Assembly (NCBI RefSeq): GCF_905147365.1
Contig: NC_056415.1
Coordinates: 13,410,001-13,474,000, forward strand
Origin: Aricia agestis
Taxonomy: Eukaryota > Arthropoda > Insecta > Lepidoptera > Lycaenidae
Length of the DNA stretch: 64,000 nt
Reading direction: 5' to 3'
Positions 12,044 through 23,700 of this stretch are shown here, piece after piece. Both the position numbers and the translations under genes were made by a program. A model generated the notes under the pieces. That model was not told the origin of the DNA. It did not search any database and saw only the letters and a list, made by a program, of their open reading frames with translations. Each line of letters begins with the position of its first letter. Position 1 is the first letter of the stretch.

Positions 12044-12078
<35 letters not shown>

Positions 12079-14741
12079 TCCGGCTATACTCTGAAATGGC
12101 TGGAGCGATTTTGTCGAGACTTTTTAGGCACATAGCTGATGTAGTAAGGAATAACTTAGGCTACTTTTTAACCGACTTCCGAAAAGGAGGAGGATATATT
12201 ATTTAACTGTTTTATAAATGATCATTAAAAAGGGGATTTTTTCTCTTTTTTATTATTTTTGTTATCACATTTTGCTGACACGGACGAAGTCGCGGGCAAC
12301 AGCTAGTTCGGAAATAAAACATTTTTTATTTATATAGCAACAAATGGCTGGATAATGGACGTGTCTTCATTAAGGCCGGCCATAGACGGACCGAATCTTG
12401 CAGTCGAAACCGAATGCGGTCACCGCACGGCGATCTGCAGTTTCCATATTAAATTAATATCCGCCATACACCGATCGCTCGAGCAGTTCTTAAGCAGTAG
12501 GTACAAATTTCAACGCGACCGCTCTAGCTAGAGCAGTCGGTCCCGACTAAATTTTGCACGGCACGGACAGAGTGTTTATGTACAGCCACGCGTACAACGG
12601 CTGGAACAGCAGCGATGCCAGCGTCTCCGTCAGCGAGAACAGCAGTCCGTGTGGTACTTACACGAGTATAACCACCGCTGGTATTATCAGCGCCGCCGTG
12701 GTGAGGAACACCGCGCCGGGCAGCACGGACAGAGTGTTCATGTACAGCCACGAGTACAGCGGCTGGAACAGCAGCGATGCCAGCGTCTCCGTCAGCGAGA
12801 ACAGGGAGTTCACCTTGGCTGAAATCGAAATGAAACGAATTGGTTAAAAATTAACACTTTTAGAACGTCTACATGAGGCCTACCACCGGTTCGGGAACTA
12901 ACCCGGCGAGAAGAACCGGCGTAAGAAATTCGCAATCATCATTATTATTCTTCTTAACGTCATCTTTCTCGTACTCTTTGCCATCGTCATAATCATCGTC
13001 ATTACAACAACCTACTTTAAATATCGTATGCTTGATTTACACGCTAAGTAAGCAGCTTAGTAGACATAAAGAAATTTAAGACGCTACTTTGTTTATACGT
13101 GGGAGTCATGCTTCGGCACGAATGGGTCGGCTCGACCGGAGAAATACCACGTTCTCACAGAAAGCCGGCGTGAAACAGCGCTTGCGCCGTGTTTCGCCAA
13201 GTGAGTGAGTTTACCGGAGGCCCAATCCCCTACCCTATTCCTTTCCCTACCCTCCCCTATTCCCTTCCCTACCCTCCCCAATTACCCTATTACCTCTTAA
13301 AAGGTCGGCAACGCACTTGCAGCTCTTCTGATGCTGCGAGTGTCCATGGCCGACGGAAGTTGATTTCCATCAGGTGGCCCATTTGCTCGTTTGCCCCCTT
13401 ATTTCATTAAAAAAAATGTTTTTAAGAAATGAGCAAAGTTCTGTATGAAATTTTAAATTAACGGGGCTGCATACAAAATTCTGGCCTATTTTTGCTCTAA
13501 AATGGTACGAAATCCTTCGTGCGCGAATTTGACTCGCATTTGACCGATTTTTTAATATAATATTTCTATCAGAAACAGACACTGCAATGAGAATAAAAAT
13601 ATCACAATATTGTAGACCATCTTTTGAGTAGATCGGCACCCAATCACAGAATAGATAATAGTACTTACAAGTAACCCAGTTACAGTTACGCAACGTGTAT
13701 AGTGTATACGTAATAGCAGGTGTATATTATTCTAATCCAGTAATTCAATTCGCCACTGGATTACTACTGGATAATGTAAACGTAGAAGTGTAATGCAATT
13801 CGATGCATGCCACCCATTACAGTGAATACAGTGCCCGTTTACACTATTCCAGTCGTAATCCAACGCTGGATGGGTTCACTGGATTGAAATTTTGCGCTTC
13901 AAGACGTTTATGAATTCAGAAAAGATTTTTAGGCTAAGACTACCTTATTACGTCACTTACTTACCGGTTTCTTGTTTGTCTACTACTTTGGATATGATTG
14001 ACCGAAGAGAGGTCGTAGTTACCCCACCCAGCAACTCGATACAGGGAACTGTTGATATAAAATACAATAAGGCGAGGTTGTATTTAAAATATTATGATAA
14101 GTGGGAGATTATACGTGGGAGAGCCATGCTTCGGCACGAATGGGCCGGCTCGACCGGAGAAATACCACGTTCTCACAGAAAACCGGCGTGAAACAGCGCC
14201 ACCGAGTGAGTGAGTTTACCGGAGGCCCAATTCCCTTCCCTATCCTCCCCTATTCCCTTCCCTTCCCATCCCTACCCTCCCCTATTACCCTATTCCCTCT
14301 TTAAAGGCCGGCAACGCACCTGCAGCTCTTCTGATGCTGCGAGTGTCCATGGGCGACGGAAGTTGCTTTCCATCAGGTGACCCGTTTGCTCGTTTGCCCC
14401 CTTCTTTCATTAAAAAAAAGTTGGCAAGATAGAAACACCTTTTGGCTTTTCAAGAAAGAAGCATCAGTTTCTCGAGGCAAAAGGTGCTTCCTTAGCCCAA
14501 GAATACAGGTAAGCATTTGAATGTGTCTATCTCTTAACATGAAAAATTAGTAAGGATAACGCAGTCCCAACTTTAGATTAGTTGGGAGTTGGGATCTTTT
14601 ATCCTAAATAATCAAGTTTCCCTGTTATGCTATGATGTAAGCCTAGTCAAAAATTCATTGCTTTATTTTTTTTAGAGTTCCGTACCCAAAGGGTAAAAAC
14701 GGGACCCTATTACTAAGACTTCGATGTCTGTCCGTCTGTCC

Positions 14742-14775
<34 letters not shown>

Positions 14776-17700
14776 ATGTCTTTAGGCTGTAACTCAAGAA
14801 CGGTAATAGTTAGAGAGTTGAAATTTTCACAGTTTATGTATTTCGCTTGCCGCTATAACAACAAATACTAAAAATAAAATAAATTAAATATTTAAGGGTA
14901 TAATAATATTTCCCATACAACAAACGTGATTTTTCAAACTTTTTTTTGCTCGGTATCAATGATGACAACAGACTGGCACCTGAAATTTTCGCAAAATACT
15001 GAGCTGTGTTTATACTTTAATAATTAATAATAAAATTTAAATAAAATTAATAATAAAGGGGGCTCTCTCATACAAAAAACACATTTTTTTACTATTTTTG
15101 CTCTATAATGGTACGGAACCATTCGTGCGCGAGTCCAACTCGCACTTGGCCAATTTTTATCGAAAAATTAAAACAGAAGTACTCACTCAGGTACATTTCA
15201 ATATCAGTGGTGACGAAGGCGGACCATATCGCTCCGACGAACTTGCTGAGGACCGAGATGAGGCACAGGATCGCATCGTCGATCTGCAGCTTCTTACTTA
15301 GTACCGTTATTGTAAACATTGCCCCTGGAAAATATATAAAAATTGCAAAGACTCAGAGACGAAGTAAATGATGAATGAAAATTTGATAGATTACTTCTTG
15401 AATAATGAATAACTAGCTATTTGACCGAGCTTTGCTCGGTATTCGATAAAACACGAATAAAATGACATTTCCTAAAAATGATTCCTAGCTAGATCGATTT
15501 CTCGCCCCCGAAACCCCCAATTTCATGAAAATCATTGGAGCCGATTCCGAGATTCCAATTATATAAGTATATATACAAGAATTGCTCGTTTGAAGATATA
15601 TAAGATACTAGATGTTCCGCGCGGCTTCGCCCGCGTAATGTCCTTTCATGTGATCTATTCTTCATGTGTGCCAAATAACATAAAAATTGCTCCAGTAGTT
15701 TCTTAAGAATAAGCAATTTTAAATAATTTCCTCCGTTTTTTCCACATTTTCCTCTATTAATTCGTGCCTATTAGTCTTAGCGTGATAGAATATAGCCTAT
15801 AGCCTTTCTCGATAAACGTGCTATCTAACACTGAAAGAATTTTTCAAATCGGACCTCCTTTTATCGGTTCCTGAGATTAGCGCGTTCAAACTAACAAAAA
15901 AATCCGCTTTATAATAAATATTAGTATAGATGACGTTAGTGTGGACTGTGGTATTCATATTGTGTTTATCTATACATATAAATAAAATCTAGAATATATT
16001 CTGAAGAAGATTTATTTGATACTTGTATTATACTTGTTACCCGCGACTTCGTCCGCGTCAACAAAATGTAAAATACATAGGTAAAAAATAAAAAAAGTAA
16101 TAATATGTCCTCCTCCTTTTTGGAAGTCGGTTAAAAAGTAGCCTAAGTTACTTCTTATTACATCAGCTATCTGCCAATAAAAGTCCCGTCAAAATCGGTC
16201 CAGTCATTTCGGAGATCAGCCGGAACAAACAGACAGACATAAAGACAGACAAAAATTCTAAAAATTAGTATTTTAGTGTAAGTACCGTCTAAATATTCAT
16301 ATGCATGTAGTAAAAAACGGTTATTTTAATATTACAAACAGGCACTCCTATTTTATTTATATGTATAGATGTGGCTTATGATTTGACAGGTACACAATTT
16401 GATGTTAATTACTTTGCAGATATTTTAAATAATAATTCATGGAAAAGAAAAAAACAATCTTATTACCTAGTGGGATTTACCAGTTGGTTAATAACAAACA
16501 AAAAATGTACACAAACACATTACCATTAAGGGTGGGTTGCATCAGAGGCGAGGTTATAGTTACAGTTATGGTCAAAGTTATGGTTATAGTTAAGGCTAAC
16601 TTAACTTCAACCCTAACTTTGACCACAGAATTTGACAGGCAGAGGTCTGTTGCTGGTCCGACAAGGTTTTAAATGAACTTGGGCGGGGGCGCTGCTGGTA
16701 AAGGAGAACCTTTTTGTATGATGACAGCGTTAGTTTCTTTTTTCGCCACGCCCATTTAAAGCTTTGTCTAGCTCTATGGTTATCGTTAAATATGGCATCC
16801 TTAACCAAAGATTTGACATTTTGCACTGTAGTTAAAGTAACAGTTATAGTTAAAGTAAGTTGATGCAACTTACCCTTAATGTAAAAAATATAATTCTTAT
16901 CATAAGTACTTTTTTGAAACCACAAAAATAACGGTTTAAACTTAAGAGTGCGTAGTCAAATTGTGTTCGATAGTTTTGACAGCTGCAAAGTTAGATAAAA
17001 AATGTATGGGATTCGTCAAAACATGACTAAGTAATATTTCGCTTAGCCAAAAAAAAAAATTAATAAACAAATTTTAGGCCCATGTACTTTTTAAGTAGCG
17101 TTGTGCACTTTCTCAAGATAAGAGATAGAGAGATGGATAAGGTCGAAAATTTGTAAAGAAGAAGGCGAGTATACCACCATCGCGGCGTAGGAGAGAATTA
17201 ATATCTTCCTCCCTTTCTACCACGAGAATGTATACTTCTGCTATTTCGTTTCACCTCTGCCAGCACTTCCAGAGTGCGACCCATGGGCGTACCCAGGTTC
17301 TGGGCCAGGGGGGGGGAGGGCAAAATACCCAGGTTCTGGGCCAGGGGGGGCAAAATTACCCAGATTCTGGGCCAGGGGGGGGGGGGGGGGGGGCAAAATA
17401 CCCAGGTTCTGGGCTAGGGGGGGCAAATTACCCAGATTCTGGGCCAGGGGGGGGGGGGCAAATCAGATTTTTTATAAGCTAGGTGTTTATAAAGTATAAA
17501 AAATTATAATTTTTAGTTGTAAAAATATTGTATTCCAAACAAATGGCAAAAATTCGTTTTCTTAATTTTTGATTTTTATAGATAAAAGTACTAAATAGTA
17601 TACTTAGTAGGGACGTCGACATGATCCAATGTTAACCGTTATTTTTTGTGGCAGCTGGATAACAAGTATGGTGCGACCTGTTAATTTTTTACTGTACAGA

Positions 17701-20700
17701 AAAGTTGCACTTACCGAATGAGTGTAGCACTATGGAGTAGCCGGCGTAAAAACCATACTTCACCATGTCCCAGTTCAGGCGATTTCGCACAAACAGATAA
17801 ACAATGTGGTGCTCCGCTGAAAAAACAAACATACTTTATTGTTGACTGCTAACTGCAAATCTTATATTTAAAAATGGATTTTCAAATATGTTAGTCGCGC
17901 TAAAACTCGAAAACGGCTGAACGGATTGGGCTGATTTTAGTCTCAAAATATTCGTATAAGCCCAGGGACGGTTTTAAAGTGACACGAAGTTCACCGGTAC
18001 AGCTAGTCTAGGGTAAAACTGGTGACTGTTAAATGCATGAAAACTAGTTTGGTAAGCGGCAAATCAGAAAGATAAGAAAAACTTTTGAGTGTACATAAAT
18101 CAAAACCTAGAAAAACATTTTAACTGTCAAAGGCACGATTATCAGAACATTTATCACGGCATCATTATCATCAAGGCACTTACCGAAAGTATTGAGCACA
18201 GAAATAAATCAAGATAGAACGGCGACGTGCGTACGTTGCTAAGGAATCGATCGTGTAAATTTTTGCTTTGCATTTAGTTAGAACAAATAACTTACCCGTG
18301 AAAAGGAATACCTCCTTTTGACCGTTTCACTTTCATACTTCTGTTTTTACAATTAGACACTGTACAGTGAGGCATTTTTGCACAACCGCTCCGGTGTAAT
18401 CAAGTCGAGACGTGCGCGCTGACTGAATGAACGTTCAACGAATCTTGCTCACTTGTGCAAGATTGAAACACGCGTACTTCACCCGCTTAGCCGTTCTATC
18501 TTGATTTATTTCTGTGGTATTGACAATAGAAGAAGAAAAACTTACCCATAGATGGTCCGTATAGAATGAATACTGCTACCAATGTAAGAATGACTTTGAC
18601 TCTTCTATTGGCTGCCCTCTTCCGCACCGCAACTCCGATTGTATCCACAACATGGGTAACATCGAAGAACGACGTCTCTTTTGAAGTGATTCGTTCGATC
18701 TGAAAAATCATTTGGGCATATTATTGCTTGTTTTTTACGAACAAGACAAAATTTTTTTGGTAATCGCATTGCGTATACGCACTTGCAACTCTTCTGATGT
18801 AGCGACTCCATGGGCAACGGTAGTTGCTTTCCATCAGGTAGCCTGTTTAACCCCCCCCCCCCCCCTATTAATTTTATAAAAAAACGATGACGACTGCCAC
18901 CATCAAGCCGGATCAAAAAGAAAAGTAAAATTTCCTCTGATTGTGAAATTGAAAAATTTTAATACAAAGTATTTCCGCCGAATCGAGGCGGTAGCGGTTA
19001 TTTCTGTCTATTGTGGTAGCGGTCAAAAACTTGTTATATGGCGATTGATAATGAAGTGTCAGATGTTCCTAGTCTAATGGCGCTATCGTAATTTGCATAC
19101 TCGATGTGAACTGAGTATAAAGTCTGAAAACTGAGTGTCACTTCGAACTCATAAAAAGTTGGAGATTCTCATTCTGAGAAAATTGATTTTCCGATGAATC
19201 TATAATAAATCTGTGTCTTTATACGAGGTCAATTGTTTTCATAAGTTAACAAAATTTTGTGCGATCATTTTTCATATAGCTCCTAGACTAAGAAGGGATC
19301 GCTAAGCTATCGCCTCGATTTGCCAGGTACACAATCGGTGCTTTTAACCGTTGTATACTTGCAATAGCAGCGCATTAATTTTTTTGATCAATTAAATAAC
19401 CTCAGCTTTCGGCGGCCATGGTAAGTAATTTGTGCATGTATTTAGTAAGACAAAGTTTTTTAAACGTTTGATTCGTTTATTTCAGTAGTATAATTTTTGT
19501 TACCTTCATAAAAACATTTTTATATCATATTAATTTTTTATCTTGATCTAGTTTTTACCATCATGTCTTATTACTTTTCAAAAGACGAAATTACAATGTC
19601 CATTTTAGACGTATTTCCCAGCATCTTAGTGCCTGTCCAGATGAGGCGTTTTACGCGCGAAGTCGCTTTGCATATAGATACCGATTTATTGCATCCAGAT
19701 ACCGTGTTTTACGTGCCTTTTTAAGGGCCCCCGAGACGATCAAACGGTTTGATTCAAACCTTACGTGTTTGATGCAACCGTTTGATGTCGGTTTGAATGG
19801 TTTGTCAAACGACACTGCGCAGTTTCATTCAATACGCGCTGTCGAGTACACGTATTGTGATACAGAAGATGCACTAGTGTCTAGACTCTAGAGTCCAGAT
19901 TCTAGAACGGAGATCAAGATTTTCTTACCTTATGTTTATAACGTTAATGTCTTGCGTCAGAAGTGAAAAAAAAAGGAAACGACTTTGGTCCAAATTAATG
20001 GTATGGCCTATCGACTAAGATAATATCGTTTTACCCACGAACATCTACAGAAAGTGCTATGAACTGCAGCTTCTTTTTTTTCTTCTTCATAACCCAGCAC
20101 TAAACTAAGCGGGTTTGATCAAACACGTCGGAACACGATCAAACGGCGCGTCAAACACAACGAAAATATGAAATTTCATCAAACAAGCTTCAAACACGTA
20201 AATATTTGACAAACCGTTCAAACTAGCTTTGTAAACGATCAAATCGGTTTGAATCAAACTAAAATTTACGTGTTTGAGTCAAACCGTTTGATCGTCTTCG
20301 GGGCCCTTTACGCTACAAACATGGACTCGAAGTTATCACGCTCCAATCAAATACGTGTCCATTCGCAACGGACTCGCGCGTAGTTCTGGACGCTGCAATG
20401 GCACCCAAGTATCTCGACTCGCGCCTCGTCGCTCACGTGTTTTACGGGTGAGTCGAGAGTCCCGCTCAGTCATTGCAAGCGTTTCACGCGCGAGTAAGAA
20501 AACGTGCGTAGGCATCTGGACGCGATGTATGTAGCTCTAGTATCTCGGGTACACTGAGTCACTCACTCACACGTAAAACGCGTGAGTCGCTCACTCGCGC
20601 GTAAAACGCCTCATCTGGACATTTTCTTAGCATTGAGCTATGTGCTACGTCTGTTTCAAGCGATTGAGATAGGAAATACCCTTATAAGCTGTTGGTCTCA

Positions 20701-23700
20701 CAAGACAAAGGAGGAGAAATCCTCAGTATTAATATTCAGAGGCTTGTAACAGTATTCCCTCTATAACAGCATTGTATCCGCAATCTTGGTGTTATATTAT
20801 ATAATGTAATATATTATTTTTAGGGTTCCATACCCAAAGGGTAAAAACGGGACCCTATTACTGAGACTTCGATGTCTGTCCGTCTGTCTATCTGTCTCCA
20901 GGCGGTAACTCAAGAACCGCTACAGCTACACTTCTGCACGGATTATGTATTTATAGTGCCGCTATAATAACAAATACTAAAAACAAAATAAAGTTAATAT
21001 TTAAGGGGGCTCCCATACAATAAACGTTATTGTTTGGTCTTTTTGGCTCGGTGACATAGTTTTGTGTAGAAGAAAATTTAAGGAGGGGGGGGGAGGGTTT
21101 GGGGGGGGGCGCAGCCCCCCCCCCCCAAGAAACGACCGGTGCCGAAGCTCGCTGCATATAAATCAAACGACACTTGAAATCTGTATAGATAAGAGAGATA
21201 AAAGCTCATAGCAAGAAAAGGAGTGGAGATAGATACAAAGTGAAAAGCAGAAATTTGTAGGAAATTTTATGAGCTTTCATTGCGTACTGCACTTTTTTTT
21301 CTCTACGACGCACCGTTTTAGCGATATGATCAAAAAACTAAAAATAATGAAACTTGAGCCCCTCCCCCCCATCCTAGGCGATCATTCATCCATTTCGTTA
21401 TAAGTAACAGATCCATGTTGGGGGGGGGGGTTTGTTGGGGGGGGCACAGCCCCCCAAATGAAATGACACTCTAAAACCGTATGTTTAGTTTAGTTTTTAA
21501 GTTTGTTCTTCAAAAAGGAGAAATGTAAGTTGGTGACATAGTTTTGTGTAGAGGAAAATTTTAAGGAGCGGAGGGGGCTGTGCTCCCCCTCCCCCCCTCC
21601 CCCCCAAGAAACGACCGGTGCTGAAGCTCGCTGCATATAAATCAAACGACACTTGAAATCTGTATAGATAAGAGAGATAAAAGCTCATAGCAAGGAAAGG
21701 AGTAGAGATAGATACAAAGTGTAAAGGAAAAATTTGTAGGAAATTTTATGAGCTTTCATTGTGTACTGCACTTTGTTTCTCTACGATGCACCGTTTTAGC
21801 GATATGATCAAAAAACTAAAAATAATTAAACTTGAGCAGCTCCCCCCCACCCTAGGCGATATCGTAATAATATATAGCCTATGTGTTGACTCAACTTCTA
21901 AGTAATATCCGTGCAAAATTTGAAGTAAATCCATCCAGTACTTTCTGAGTTTACCCCGGACATACATACAGACAAACAGGCAAACAGACAAAAATTATAA
22001 AAACTATATTTTTGGTTTCTATATCGATTGTAGATCACGTCGCAAGTATTATTTTTCAAAAAATTTTAATGTACATTATTGACTTTCCTACGATTTTATT
22101 ATATGTATAGATGACTTACTTTGTTCCTAAAAAGGAGAAAACGCCACGATACCATTTCGTTATAAGTAACAGATCCATGGTGGGAGGGGTTGATCAAATG
22201 ACACTCTAAAACCGTATGTTTAGTTTAGTTTTTAAGTTTGTTCTTCAAAAAGGAGAAATGTAAGGAGGGCGGGGGTTTGGGGGGGGGGGGGGGCGCAGGC
22301 GCAGGGGTGTTCAATCAAATAACTCTCGAAAACCGTATGTTTAGTTTAGTTTTTAACTTTGTTCTTCAAAAAGGAGAAATGTAAGTCGGTAATTTTGTGT
22401 AGAGGAAAATTTTAGTGAGGGGGGCGCATAAAATTTCATGTTTCTAACTCAAGAAATAACGGACTTTCATTCAAACTTGCAACCCCAATTCCACCCCCTT
22501 GGGGGTAGAATTTCCAAAAACGCTTAAATACGTATCCATTCATTTTTAATCAGTAACCCAAAAATAAAGTTTTATGTTTCTAACTCAAGAAATGACGGAC
22601 TTTCATTAAAACTTTCAACCCTTATTTCACCCCCTTCGGGGTAAAATTTTCAAAATTCCTTCCTTAGTGGGTGTCTACTTAATAAAACAACCCTACTCAC
22701 CAAATTTCGTGGCTGTAACTTTTACAGTTTTTGCTCAGCGATGATGAATCAGTCAGTCAGTCAGTCAGTCAGGACATGTAATTTTATAAGTATAGATATG
22801 ATACACATATTTAATAAACATCCATGACCCAGGAACTCCCGAAAACTTTTTGTTCCGTCGTCCGCGGGATTCGAACCCGCGACCTCCGGCTTGAGCTACC
22901 AACACGCCCACCATGTATGAATAATTGAATACCCTCTGAGAATGCGAGTGCGAATCAAAGCTCTAGGTGACTAGGAGTGAATGTTCTTCATAATTTTAAT
23001 ACTAAATATCATATTTTTTAATGTAACACAAGGGCTGGACCTATTTTGATACATTTTTCTCGTTGGTACGAGAAAGGTTTGTCTGTTAAGTCCACTAGTG
23101 TTAATTTATGAATATTTGAACATTGCAAAAGTTAAACAGTTGTCATTTCTAACATTTTCGCACCATTGTGTCATTTTACAGGAAAATATGAATTTTACAT
23201 AATATGGCGTGACGATCAAAACATAATAATTTGTATTTACCAGCGGGTTATTTGTTCTGATGTGAAAATGATGTTCGCTGAAGCCGAAAAGTTATTGTTT
23301 TGCTTATTTGTCTATTTCGAATTAAGTATACCAAAAACGTCAAAATGCGTAACTACTTATTATTACAGTAGGTGAATGGATATAATTATGACGTAGTTTA
23401 ATTTTTTTTTCATAGGCAAGCCGATTTCGCTTGCTGTCTTGGACGTTTGACGCATAATAAATAAAGTTAGAAATAAAAAATATGCGTACTTCGGTAACCG
23501 AACGGGCGTCTAGAATATTCTGTCTTTAGACACTACACTATGTGAAGATTGGTTACTGTCCACAGATTGTATACTATAATATATTATAATATTATTGTAG
23601 AGTCCTTATATATTATACATAAGATTTTGAGTACAATAACAACCATCATCATCATCAAGACCTTAAGGCGCTCCCCCTACGGAGATGCCGTAATTTACCG

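Larger units (their letters stand above)
11264..12661. other. Gene C intron 6
   Basis: Contains a hairpin (11830-11887), a LINE-tail repeat (11886-12307), a tract near 12378-12550 beginning GGCCGGCCATAGACGGACC typical of MITE ends, and the exon 6 copy. Confidence 0.7.
15325..17714. other. Gene C intron 3
   Basis: Two LINE-tail repeats, a TTAA-edged MITE and a G-rich minisatellite occupy most of it. Nothing suggests a further exon. Confidence 0.7.

Noticed and set aside
12039..12075. Possible CRISPR-like or regulatory array ((GTCT)n, also 14733-14775 and 48252-48292)
   Set aside because: Simple tetranucleotide microsatellites at a fixed place inside LINE-tail repeats.
12524..12847. Plus- and minus-strand open frames over gene C exon 6 and its copy
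   Set aside because: The plus frames are antisense shadows of the exon; the minus frame mixes the exon copy with other phases.
12818..15187. Initial impression that gene C lacks exon 5
   Set aside because: A direct exon 4 to exon 6 join would be in frame, but an 84-nt exon with matching phase and TSLRS..SK signature is present at 13965-14048.
17228..17482. Gly-rich and Pro-rich frames
   Set aside because: Translation of the G-run minisatellite.
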